Of a stretch of 64,000 bases of DNA, positions 13,001 to 24,327 are shown piece after piece (the stretch's first letter is position 1; each line of letters starts with the position of its first letter). Location of the stretch: positions 935,742-999,741 of the forward strand of contig NW_018396398.1 in NCBI RefSeq assembly GCF_000003195.3, in the 5' to 3' direction. The DNA comes from Sorghum bicolor (Eukaryota; Streptophyta; Magnoliopsida; Poales; Poaceae). The translations under genes were made by a program, and so were the position numbers. Below the pieces are notes generated by a model that saw only the letters and a list, made by a program, of their open reading frames with translations, ran no database searches and was not told the DNA's origin.

Positions 13001-15366
13001 TGCAAACTATGCACCTATCTTGCACCGAAACTGACATTGTCTCCAAATGGACCGAAGCGAGATTCCATATGACACACGTCCTCAAGGAGTTCCATCGGGT
13101 GCATCCAAATTGATTTCCAAGCATATGGTATGTTCCATGCAAGCCATGCAGCTACCTTGCATAAGGATTAGCACTATCTCCAAACTGACCGAACCAAGCT
13201 TCCACTTGAGCCTCTTCACCCAGGAGTACCAAATAGTGCGTCCAGAATGGTTTCTTAGACTATGGTGCATTAGGTGCAAACTGTGCACCTATCTTGCACT
13301 AAAACTTACGATGTCTACAAACGGACCGAAGCAAGATTCCATATGACACACATCATCTAGGAGTTCCATTGGGTGTGTCCAAATTGATTTTTAAGCATAT
13401 GGTTTGTTTCTTGCAAATCATGCACCTATCTTGCATCAAGATTAGCACTATCTCCAAAATAGATCAAACCGAGCTTCCACTTGAGCCTCTTCACCAAAGT
13501 ACCAACAGGTGCTTCCAAAATGGTTTCTTAGACTCTGGTGCATTAGTCACAAACCATGCACATATTTCGCACCGAAACTAACACTGTTTCTAAATAGACC
13601 AAAGCGAGATTCCAAATGACACACGTCATCAAGGAGTCCCATCAGGTGCATCCAAATTGATTTCCAAGCATATTGTATGTTCCATACAAACCGTGCACCT
13701 ATCTTGCATCAAGACTAACACTATCTCCAAATACACCGAAACGAGCTTCCACTTGAGCCTCTTCATCTAGGAGTAGAAACAGGTGCGTCAAAAATGGTTT
13801 CTTAGGCTATGGTGCATTAGGCACAAACTATGCACTTATCTTGCACTGAAACTAACACTGTCTCCAAATAGACCGAAGCGAGATTCCATATGACACACAT
13901 CATCTAGGAGTTCCATTGGGTGCATCGAAATTGATTTATTAACATATGGTACGTTCTATGCAAACTTTGCAACTATCTTGCATCAAGATTAGCACTATAT
14001 CCGAGCAGACCAAATCGAGCCTCCACTTGAGCCTCTTCAACTACGAGTAACATTGGGTGCGTCTAAAATGGTTTCTTAGCCTATGGTGCATTAGGCGTAA
14101 ACCGTGCACATATCGTCTACCAAAACTAAAACTGTCTCTAACCGAACCAAAGCAAGATTCCATATGACACACATTATCAAGGAGTTATATCATGTGGGTC
14201 CTAATTGATTTCTGAGCTTATTGTATGTTCCATGCAAACCGTGCATCTATCTTGCATCAAGATTAGCACTATCTCCAAACAGACCAAACCGAGCTTTCAC
14301 TTGAGCCCCTTGACATAGGAGTACCATCGGGTGCGTCCAAAATGGTTTCTTAACCTATGGTGCATTAGGTGCAAACCGTGCACCTATCTTGCACTGAAAC
14401 TAACACTATCTCTAAACGGATCGAAGTGAGATTCCATATTACACATGTCATCTAGGAGTTCCATCTTGTTCGTCCAAATTGATTTCTGAGCATAGGGTAT
14501 GTTCCATTCAAATCGTGCACCTATCTTGCGTCAAGATTAGCACTATCTCTAAACAGACCGAACCAAGCCTCCACTTGAGCCTCTTCACCTAGACTACCAA
14601 CAAGTGCTTCCAAAATGGTTTTTTAGACTTTGGTGCATCAGGCGCAAACTGTGCACATATCTTGTACCGAAACTAATACTGTCTCTAAGCACACCAAAGC
14701 GATTCCATATGACACACGTCATCAAGGAGTTCTATCGGGTGTGTCCAAATTAATTTCTAAGCATATGGTACGTTCCATGCAGACCGTGCATCTATCTTGC
14801 ATCAAGATTAGCACTATCTCCAAATAGACCAAACCAAGCTTTCACTTGAGCCTTTTACCTAGGAGTACCATCGGGTGCGTCCAAAATGGTTTCTTAGCCT
14901 ATGCTGCATTATGTGCGAACCTTGCACCGAAACTAACACTGTCTCCAAACAGACCGAAGCAAGATTTCGTATGACACACGTCATCTAGGAGTTCCATCAT
15001 GTGCATCCAGATTGATTTCCAAGCATTTGTTATGTTCCATGTAAACCGTGCACCTATCTTGCATCAAGATTAGCACTATCTCCAAACAGACCGAACCGAG
15101 TATCCACTTGAGACCCTTCACCTAGGAGTACCAAAAAGTGTGTCCAAAATGGTTTCATAGACTATGGTGCATTAGGTGCAAACTATGCACCTATCTTGCA
15201 CCAAAACTAACAATGTCTCCAAATGGACCGAAGCGAGATTCCATATGACACACATCCTCAAGGAGTTCCATCGGGTGCATCTAAATTGATTTCCAAGCAT
15301 ATGGTTTGTTCCATGCAAACCATGCAGCTACCTTGCATAAGGATTAGCACTATCTCCAAACTGACC
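7056..15366 (+). repeat. 137 bp satellite array, main block (about 60 monomers)
   Basis: The core cacctatcttgca recurs at steps of 137 bases, for example at 8771, 8908 and 9045. Two monomer types alternate. One contains gcatcaagattagcac and agtaccaac; the other contains gcaccgaaactaacac and gattccatatgacac. The working unit is therefore a dimer of about 274 bp. Landmark variants recur at 7077, 9265, 11453 and 13369, giving higher-order units of 2188, 2188 and 1916 bp. Orientation is uniform. Length and dimer structure fit the centromeric satellite of Andropogoneae. The many 60-100 codon frames here are by-products of the repeat and are not annotated as genes. Confidence 0.93.
10721..14552 (+). 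repeat. Recent 1916 bp tandem duplication inside the satellite
   Basis: 10721-12636 and 12637-14552 are near-identical copies 1916 bp apart (7 dimers), with only a handful of differences seen, for example ccaaaacagatc versus ccaaaatagatc. Elsewhere in the block the same landmarks are 2188 bp apart. The missing 272 bp is one dimer. The break lies near 12637, where a monomer beginning with ctctaaacagacc continues as a different monomer at aaaccaagctttc. Confidence 0.85.
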
Positions 15367-18300
15367 ATGCCTGTGAGACTCATCGCCGCCGATGACTGGC
15401 GCCCGTCGTCGATGACGGAGCGTCGGCTGTTAGAGCTTGAGAAGGAAGGACTCCTGCGCCCCCGCACTTCGTCGTCGCGGCCGGAGTGGATCACACTGGC
15501 GGCGGACCACAGGGAGCCAAGGCCGCCCAAGGGCTACGTCGTCTCTTTCACCAAATTCCACCACCACGGCTTGGGCGCTCCTCTGAGTCGCTTCATGTGG
15601 GCGCTCTGCCACCACTACGGGATGGAGCTCCAGCATTTCTCGCCAAACGCCGTCACCGCCGCGGCGGTCTTTGCCGCAGTGTGTGAGGGCTACCTGGGGA
15701 TGATGCCCCACTGGGATTTGTGGCTCCATCTGTACCGGGGCGAGCTCTTCAACGCCCCCGGTGGAAGCGCTGGGGTGAGGAAGCCGGTTCGAGCTGGGTG
15801 CCTCAATCTGGTGCTCAAGACCCGCAAGTCGGAGAGGCCGCGCGAGTACATCCCAATGGGGTTTTCATCGAACCATGCCGGATGGGACTCCCAATGGTTT
15901 TACTTGCGGAACGACGACGTCCTCCTCCCAGACTACACTGGGCGTCTGATCTCGGAGCGTCCTGAGCACTGGAATTATGGCGTCGTCCAAGCTCACCAGT
16001 CGCGGCTCGACACCCTCCTCGGCGCCTTGAAGAAGCTACGTGAGGAAGGCCTGACAGCCGCTCTCGTCCTCTCGGCCGTCCATCATCGGAGGGTTCTCCC
16101 ATTGATGTCTCGGCTGTTGAGGATGGACAAGATGGATCCCGGCGTTTCGTTTCGGGATCTTGAGGCTTGCCGGATGTCCAACGAGGCACCCGCGGATGAT
16201 GAGGTCACCGCTAGGGTTAGGGCAGCTGTTGCAGGTGATTTCCAGCCTAAGCATGTCAACGGCTTCCCTATGAGGCCCGACGTGGGGTCAATTGACCTGG
16301 TAAGTCTTTTGTCTACTTACGACTTCGATTCTCGATTTTCTTTGGTCCTTCTTAAGACTTGTCCTTGTTTGCGTAGGGATCGATCGACGTTCGATCCTCG
16401 AGGCCTCCAGTGAAGGAGGATGAGGTCAACCGTGACAAGCGGCGAGAGTCCGCAGAAAAGCAGAAGTCCACAATGGACTTAAAAAAGAAGGAGAAGAAAA
16501 AGAATCTCGAGCGCCAAGCGTTGGAGACACGCCGAGCGAAGTCCAGACAGAGGGGGGAGCCTGAGGAAGAGTTCCCCGGTGAGGACGACAGTGGCGACGA
16601 TGACGACGACAGCGACGACTCTAAGGGGATGGCGTCTCGTCTTGACAGGATCCTCGAGGGTCCGCCTCAGACCGACGTTGACGTCCCGCGGACGGGAGCC
16701 CCAAAGGGGGGTCCAAGCGGGTCTCTGGAGAGGCAACAGAGGGAGTCATCCCCACGCCGCTCCCGTGCTGATACCCCTCCCGCGCCTGTGCAAGGTCGGA
16801 CCGTCCCGCGCCCCCAACCTCCCCCTGCGTCAAAGGCGGGCGACCGGGCTAAGTCCCTAGCGACGGGGCCGTTGACCCGTGGCCGCGCCGCAGCCTCTAG
16901 CAAGGGGAAAGCAAGCCGCAGGAGCGCTAGCCCTGGCGCTCACCAGGCGGGGGATGCCGAGCCGAGGCCTGCGCCCGTTCGTGAGGGGCCTGGAGCCTTG
17001 ACGCGGGGCGGCTCGAGGCCTGCCGGTCGAGGTACCGGCAGGCGGTCCATCCTCCTGTGGGGTAAGATCTCCGATGTTATGATTCTCATCTTCCTATGTC
17101 TTTGCGTCTTCTCGTGTAATGGCCTCTCTCATGCCCGTTCCTCTATCCTCAGGTTGAAGCAGATGCTCGAGCAGGCCCAGCCCTCGATGGCGAAAAGGCT
17201 TAAGGCGGGAGGGGCCTCCAAAGAATCAGGTTAGCGATTCATTCCCGTCGCTATGGGGGTTGTGTTGTCTTTATGTCGATCATCATGACGGCTGACCTTT
17301 TTCCTTTGAGTGCTTACAGGCTCCTCCGACCCTCGGCCGCCGACTAGTGCCGAGGGCACCCCACCTCGCCCATTGACGGGGGAGTCCACCCCGCCATCGC
17401 CGAAGCGGGTCGAGGCACCTCGCCCCCAAGGGCAGGAGGGAACCCCCGAGCCTCCCCGATCTGGGGTCGAGGGGGATCCTATCACCATAAGTGATGGGTC
17501 CGGTGGCGACGGGTCTTCGAAGGACGTCCGCCCTATGGATGAGGAGGTCGAGACCTCTCCCGTCGCTAAGCGGACGCCCTAGCCCATCGGGCTTCGCTCC
17601 GTCGAGGAGCAGAGGAAGAGAGAGGAGGAGGAGCGCGTGCAGGAGACGTGGCAACAGCTGCAGGAGGGGCAGCAGCAGCCGCAGCAGAAAGAAGGAGCGG
17701 AGGGGCAGCAACCAGAAGGTCCCCAGCTCGAGGAGCTGCTGGAGCAAGACCGGCAACAGGAGCTGCGGGAGCTCCAGGAGCAGCAACAGCGGAGGGGCCA
17801 GCAGTTAGAGGAACTGCTCGAGCCACCATCTCATAGTCCGCCGCAGCCAGTGCCACCAGCGCCGCAAGAGCCTGGAAACGGGGAGGAGAGTCTGCCGGTT
17901 TATGGTCCTCCGACCCCGGCGCGGCTCCGTCCGGGAGCACCGGCTTCGATCCCAGCTGAGTCAGGGCGGGCGGACGGCGTGGTGGCGCTCGCCTGTATGA
18001 TGCGAACCCTCGTCGACCCTCAGTCCGAGATCAGGGGCACGATTTACGGCATGGATGGAATTGCTCCGGGATTCCTTCGGGAGCGTCGGTCGTGGGAGGA
18101 CCACATTCCCGCCGAGGAAGACGAAGCCGGAACGTCGGGCGGCGGCGGTGCCAGCGAGACCGGGACCTAGAAGACGGTGGACGACGACGGGCGGTTCCCC
18201 TCCCTCGTCGACCTGTTCTTGCGCCACGGGGGTCGCTTGAGACCATCGAGGAGCTCATCCGGGGCGTCAAGGCGCGTGCTGACCAGGAGATGGAGAACTG

Positions 18301-19710
18301 GTGCCCGGACCGGATCTGCATTTGGGCCTCCACCGATCCGTCCGAGCCTAACATCTTTTTAGATGATCGGAAGGAGGCCAAAAAGGGGGAACATCTCGAG
18401 GAGCTCCGCCTCTGGATGAAGCACGTGGTGGGGCTCTTGTCCGACGTCGTCCAAAACGGGCTTGGTCCGGCCTACTTTGTAAGTGTCTTTGGGATCTTAG
18501 TCGCTATAGGGTGTTTTGGTTCTGTATTCTTACTATCTAATTGCTGGCTCGCAGGATCTGAAAGAGACCTCCTGTATCAAGTCGAGCTTCATCCACGTGA
18601 CGAGAGGCGGCTGGGAGCAACTCCCCATTCTCAAGGACCAACTCCTGGAGTCGCAGGAGAAGATCCTCAAGGCCTACAAGGAGCTTTTAGCGCTTGAGGA
18701 CAAGAAGAAGGAGAGGGAGGCTACTCTGGCTAAGGCTCGAGAGGCCTCAAGGAAGGCGGTGGAAGAAGCTGTGCTGCTGAGGGAGCGGACCATGATGGTC
18801 GAGGAGGCTGCGTCCAAGGCCCGGGACGAGGCCTTGTCTTACAAGAATGCAGCCGCTGATCTGGACAAGGAGAAGGGCCTCCTCAAGACTGACCTTGCCT
18901 CCGTCCGGGAATCCTTCCAAAGGATGAAGGTGGAGTGCGTGAATGGCGAGATTGCCCGGAGTTCTGCTGAGGAGGCCAAAAAGAAGGCTCTTGAGGATCT
19001 CAAGGCGGAGCAGACCCGATCTCGCAGCCTCTCTGACGACGTCGACCGTCTGAAGAGAGCGCTGCTGGAGAAAGATCGAGGATCTGCGCGTCACCAATAC
19101 CGAGCTGGTGCGCTCCAACAAGGAGATCGAGAGGGCCAACACCAACTTGGTCGGCGAGAATACGGCTCTGGAGGAGCGGATTCGTCGTATGTTTCTACTA
19201 TTGAGTTTCCTTTCCGAGGTGTGCTTTGTGTTATCTAATTTCTTCATGTTGGTCCTTGTAGGGCTTAAAGATGAGTTGCTTGCTTCTCAAGTCGAGGCCC
19301 GTTCCATCATGGCTCAGCTTGAGGGGGAGGTCGCTTTGAACCGTCGGCTGCGGATGGCGATAAGTGATCTCTTAGCCTCTTGGGAGCTCGAGCCCATGGA
19401 CAAGTCGAGGGAGGAGGCTAAAGGCGACGCCCTGGTCGACCAGCTATGCTATCTAGGTGCTACGCTGAGAGACCGGGTGCAGGACGCCCTTCATACCGGG
19501 GTAAAGCGGGCAATGGCAGTTGTCTGCTCTGGCTTTTCCTACGATATGGAGGTGGTGTCCCACGGCTTCGTCACCGATATTTCCAAGACCGACGCACAGA
19601 ACGAGGAGAGGCTCCACGCCCTGATCGACGACGCGGAGGCTCCTGGGGAAAAGTACTTCCTCCTGAGACTAGCTCAGGCGTGGACGATGGTGGTGAGGGT
19701 CGAAACGTAG
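15367..19710 (+). pseudogene. Antisense multi-exon gene of the Tat element ('putative gypsy type transposon' family)
   Basis: Exon 1 (15367-16299) encodes an N-terminal domain like Pfam 'putative gypsy type transposon' (Transposase_28): WRPSSMTERRLLELEKEGLL, GYVVSFTKFHHHGLG and CEGYLGMMPHWDLWLHLYRG. Intron 1 (16300-16376, GTAAGT...GTAG) is phase 0. Exon 2 is basic, acidic and Pro/Ser-rich. Further likely introns are about 17062-17152, 17230-17320, 18479-18554 and 19188-19260. Later exons encode Gln/Glu-rich and long coiled-coil segments and a helical C-terminus ending at 19710. The gene is broken: a TAG at 17579, frameshifts near 18170 and 19080, and a one-base mismatch of phase across intron 2. 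The function of this family is unknown. It runs opposite to pol, and the two converge. Confidence 0.75.
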
Positions 19711-20257
19711 ACTGAGGCCTGCGAGCCTACTCTGGGTGCTGAGACCCCTTGTATAGTACTTTATTATTCTGTCTTTAAGTGATACCGTGTTTTAAGTGGG
19801 TTATAAGATTTGTAAATGTTTGTCTTTTCGCTCGAGGTTCCTTCATTTTCTTTTCTGCCTACGTCTGTATTCCCCGTTTGATCTTTGGTTAAGGCGACCT
19901 CGATTGCCTCGAGGCTGAGAAAGCGAGTAGAGTTACCATAGCCCGGGGGCATAGGAGTTCTCAGGCTCGTTGTCTCTCGGCCCTTAAGGGGCTCGAGTTA
20001 CCTCTACTACTCGATCGTGCGAGGTTTACTTAATAGGAAAGAAAAAATCACTTGGTTTTTTCGACACTTGGGGGGAGCACCCCCCTGCTAGCCCCCGAGT
20101 GGGTATCGACTATGGTGGGTCATAGTTGGTACTCCCTTCTAACGTTGAGATTTTGACTCATGAAAAAAGTAAATTACTCGAGGGAAAGATCTTATTCATG
20201 TATTCATTCGCAAAACCATGGTACAAAGTGTACATGAGAACATAAAGCTTTGAAATT
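19711..20257. other. Spacer between convergent antisense gene and pol
   Basis: AT-rich and without a credible frame. It contains a C/G-rich imperfect hairpin near 20070-20096 (ggggggagcacccccc). Both genes end here, so it probably holds their 3' ends. I see no clear polyadenylation signal that I would call. Confidence 0.5.
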
Positions 20258-21520
20258 CTAGGGGTAGAATTGACGTAGCTGTTCGATGTTCCACGCGTTG
20301 GTGAAGATTGCCCCTTTTTCGTTCGCTAGCTTGTATGTCCCCGGCTTCAGGACCTTAGCCACTACGTACGGGCCTTCCCAGGGCAGAGTCAGCTTGTGGC
20401 GTCCTTGGTTGCTTTGCCGCCGCCGTAGGACGAGATCACCCACATTCAGATCCCTCTTGCGCACGTGCTTGTCGTGGTAGTGTCGAAGCTTCTGCTAATA
20501 TCTGGCGGAGTTGAGGAGGGTCATGTCTTGAGCTTCCTCGAGTTGGTCGACCGCATTCTCTCGAGTCTCCTTGTTTGATTGCTCGTTGTACGCTTTGAGT
20601 CGAGGGGACCCATACTTGAGGTCCGTTGGGAGCACGGCCTCGGAGCCGTAGACCATGAAGAATGGGGTGTATTTTGTGGCCCTGCTCGGTGTCGTCCTCA
20701 AGCTCCATAGGACTGAAGAGAGCTCTTCGGCCCATTTCTTGCCGAATTTCTTCAAGCGGTTGTAGATCCTTGGTTTGAGCCCCTGCAAAATCATGCCGTT
20801 GGCACGCTCGACCTGGACGTTAGTTCGAGGGTGGGCTACTGCGGACCAGTTCACACGGATGTGATGTCGATCGCAGAAGTCCAAGAATTTTTTGCCAGTG
20901 AACTGAGTGCCGTTGTCGGTGATGATGACATTGGGGATCCCAAACCGGTGGATGATGTTGGTGAAGAAAAGGATGGCTTGCTCAGAGTGGATGTTTGTGA
21001 TGGGTCGAGCCTCGATCCATTTGGAGAATTTATCGATGGCCACCAACAAATGGGTGTATCCCCCTGCTGCCTTCTGTAAAGGCCCTACTAGGTCGAGTCC
21101 CCACACCGTGAACGGCCACGTAATGGGGATCATCTGGAGAGCGTGGGCGGGAAGGTGCGTCTGATTGGCGTAGAATTGACACCCATGGCACGAGCGTACG
21201 AGCTCGATGGCGTCAGCTACGGCCGTTGGCCAGTAGAAGCCTTGTCGGAAAGCGTTCCCTACGAGGGTCCGTGGGGCAGCGTGGTGGCCACAAGCCCCCG
21301 AGTGTAGGTCCTCGAGGACCTTTCGGCCTTCCTCTATGGTGATGCAGCGCTGGAAGATTCCTGTCGGGCTTCGTCGGTATAGCTCATTGCCTTCGCCGTA
21401 GATTACGTATGACTTGGCCCGTCGAGTGATACGGCGGGCCTCGGATCGATCTTCTGGTAGCTCGCAACGAATCAGGCAGTTGAGGAAAGGCGTGCGCCAG
21501 TCGAACGGTCGATCGGGTCG
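20258..21520 (-). pseudogene. pol: Tat-lineage integrase
   Basis: The core domain lies in the open frame 21133-20495. It has all three catalytic acidic residues: D in WGLDLVGPL, D in IITDNGTQFTG, and E in HPRTNVQVERANG. The C-terminal part, ending in the Tat-typical IEQLRQFYP stop at 20258, follows in a different reading after an interruption near 20495. Upstream, toward 21520, lies the zinc-binding region in a degraded state. Integrase would join element DNA to the chromosome. The interrupted frame makes this copy non-functional. Confidence 0.8.
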
Positions 21521-23484
21521 CTACTCTGCCTCCATTACCTCTGCCGCTGCTAGTAGTGCCTCGATGGTGTCGGTTTGTCGGGGGGCGGTGGTTTCGACGT
21601 CAGCTCCCGAGCCCAAGTCGACGGATGGCTCGTGGAGATCTCTCGAGAATGCGTCGGGCGGGACCATGCCTCGAGTTGACGCGATCTTAGCAAGTTCGTC
21701 GGCTGCCTCGTTGTAGCGTCGGGCGATGTGGACGAGCTCGAGGCCGTGGAACTTATCCTCGAGTCGACGGACCTCCTTGCAGTACGCCTCTATTTTCGGG
21801 TCGTGGCAGTTTGAGGCCTTCATCACTTGGTCGATGACGAGCTGGGAGTCGCCTCAAACGTCGAGTCGACGAACTCCTAGCTCGATGGCGATCTTCAGAC
21901 CGTTGACAAGGGCTTCATACTCTGCGACGTTGTAGGATGCGGCAAAGTGTATCCTGATGACGTACCTCATATGGACACCAAGGGGCGAGATGAATAGCAG
22001 GCCGCCCCAGCTCCCGTCTTCATGATAGACCCATCGAAATACATCGTCCACAGTTCTGCCTGAACTTGAGCCGGGGGGAGCTAGGAGTCCATCCATTCCG
22101 CGACGAAATCCACCAGAGCGTGAGACTTGATGGCTTTACGAGGCGCATAATTGAGGGTCTCACTCATGAGCTCGATCGACCACTTGGCGATTCTTCCCAT
22201 GGCCTCCCGACTTTGGATGATCTCACCCAAATGGAAGGATGAGACCACCGTGATAGGGTGGCCGAGGAAGTAATGTTGTAGCTTGCGTTGGGCGAGGATC
22301 ATGGCGTAGATTAGCTTCTGGAATTGCGGGTACCGCGTCTTGGTCTCCGAGAGTACCTCGCTGATGAAATAGACCAGCCTCTGGACAGGCAGCGCATGCC
22401 CCTCCTCCTACCTCTCGACTACGACAGCCGCACTGACGACCTGGGTTGTCGAGGCAACGTACAGAAGCAGAGGTTCTGCGGGTCGAGGTGGGACCAGGAC
22501 TGGCGCGGAGGTCAGTGTTTTCTTCAAGTTGTTGAGGGCTTCCTCGGCCTCGGGGGTCCAAGAGAAATGCTTGGCTTTTTTCAAGAGCCGATACAGTGGC
22601 AATGCCTTTTCTCCCAACCTCGAGATAAAACGACTTAGCGCCGCCAAACATCCCGTGACCTTTTGCACTCCCTTGACGTCTCGGATCGGCCCCATTCTCG
22701 TGATGGCCGAGACTTTCTCGGGATTGGCCCCGATGCCGTGTTGGGAGACTATGTATCCCAGGAGCATGCCTCGGGGGACACCAAAGACGCACTTCTCGAA
22801 GTTGAGCTTGATCTTGTTGGCGCGTAAGCAGCTGAAAGCGATCTTGAGGTCCTGAATCAGGTCCCCTCGTTGCTTTGACTTGACGACGATGTCGTCGACG
22901 TATGCCTCGACCGTCGACCCTATATGTTTGCTAAATACGTGGAGCATACATCGCTGGTATGTTGCTCCCGCGTTTCGAAGCCCAAACGGCATGGTTACAT
23001 AACAATACATCCCAAAAGGCGTGATGAAAGACGTCGCGAGCTGGTCGGACTCTTTCATTTTTATTTGATGGTAACCGGAATATGCATCAAGGAAAGAAAG
23101 GGTTTCACATCCCACAGTAGAATCAACAATCTAATCGATACGTGGTAATGGAAAAGGAACTTTCGGACATGCTTTATTTAAACTCGTATAATCGACACAC
23201 ATCCTCATTTTCCCATTCTTTTTCTTAACTAGTACAAGATTTGCTAACCAGTCAGGATGGTGAACCTCCTTGATGAATCCAGCCATCAAAAGCTTGTGAA
23301 TGTCCTCGCCAATGATCTTGCTCTTTTCCTCGTCGAAGCGACGCAGCCGCTGCTTCACTGGCTTGGAACCGGCTCGAATTTCCAAGGAGTGCTCGGCGAC
23401 TTCCCTCGGTATGCCTGGCATGTCTGAAGGACTCCATGCAAACATGTCAGCGTTTGCATGGAGAAAGTCGACAAGCACGGCATC
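21521..23484 (-). pseudogene. pol: Tat-lineage reverse transcriptase and two RNase H domains
   Basis: 23478-23131 encodes the RT fingers (RLRRFDEEKSKII, HHPDWLANLVLVKKKNGK, MRMCVDYTSLNKACPK). 23115-22408 encodes the RT palm with intact VEAYVDDIVVKS, then the connection [20 protein letters not shown]. 22302-22081 is the end of the first RNase H. 22096-21854 and 21826-21521 form a second, plant-type RNase H-like domain (NVAEYEALVNGLKIAIELG). Stops at the segment joins and frame changes break it into five pieces. A second RNase H domain is typical of the Tat lineage. Confidence 0.82.
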
Positions 23485-24327
23485 CTATTTGGGGCCGAGC
23501 TCGGCGCTGATCGTCAGCGCCTTGCCATCGGAGTTGTCGGGGTCGAGCGGGATCTTCTTCGTTCCTTCCGCCGGCTCGAAGCTGCCTGCGTGACGTTTGG
23601 GCTCTAGAGCTTCCGCGGCCAGGGCCTCAAGCTTCGAGGCGAGCTCGGTGGAGTTCTCGACAGCCTCCCCATACTCGACATCGCATTCATACGCGTGCTC
23701 GTAGGAGGAGCTGATGGTGATGACTCCCTTGGGTCCTGGCATCTTCAGCTTCAAGTAGGTGTAGTTGGGGATAGCCATGAACTTGGCGTAGCCTGGGCGC
23801 CCGACGATGGCGTGGTACATCCCCCGGAATCCCACCACCTCAATGGTGAGGGTCTCTTTTCTGAAGCAGACCGGTAGGTCGATTCGACCTACCGATAATG
23901 CCTTCTTTCCAGGTACGACACCGTGGAAGCCACCGGCGCTTGGTTGGAGCTGCGCCCTGTTGATGCCGAGAAGGTCGAGGGTCTCGAGGTAGATGATGTT
24001 CAGGCTGCTGCCGCCGTCCATCAACACCTTCGAGAGCCTGGTGTTGACGATGATGGGGTCGACGACGAGCGGGTAGACGCTAGGGGCGACTACCTTGTCG
24101 GGGTGGTCGTCTCGATCGAAGGTGATGGGGGTGCCTGACCAGCTGAGGTATTGGGGCACTGCCATCCTTGACGCAAAGACCTCGCGGCGCTCCCTCTTGC
24201 GCTGCCTTGTGGTTAGCTGCGTCGAGGGTCCACCGTAGATCATGTAGCAGTCGTGGACGGCTGGGAAACCTTCGTCGTCTTTGTCGTTCCCCTTGTCGCC
24301 GTTCTTTTCTTTTCTTCTGGTCGTCAC
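23485..24327 (-). pseudogene. pol: Tat-lineage protease region
   Basis: A 280-codon open frame on the minus strand. The aspartic protease core has the Tat-typical active-site variant VLMDGGSSLNIIYL, with DGGSS in place of DSGAS, and later VGRPGYAKFMAIPNYTYLKLKMPG. It ends with a stop at 23485, just before RT begins. The protease would cut the Gag-Pol polyprotein in the particle. This domain is open, but it sits in a polyprotein broken on both sides. Confidence 0.82.

Noticed and set aside
7077..15222. Many plus-strand frames of 65-99 codons with similar peptides
   Set aside because: They repeat with the satellite period and lack start context or codon bias. They result from a satellite with few stops in one frame.
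15223..15366. N-terminal 48 codons joined to the antisense gene frame
   Set aside because: This part is satellite sequence, identical to frames at 11131 and 13047. The element gene begins at 15367.
17283..17786. Leucine-rich minus-strand frame and other long frames opposite the antisense gene
   Set aside because: They are shadows of Gln/Glu-rich coding sequence on the plus strand.
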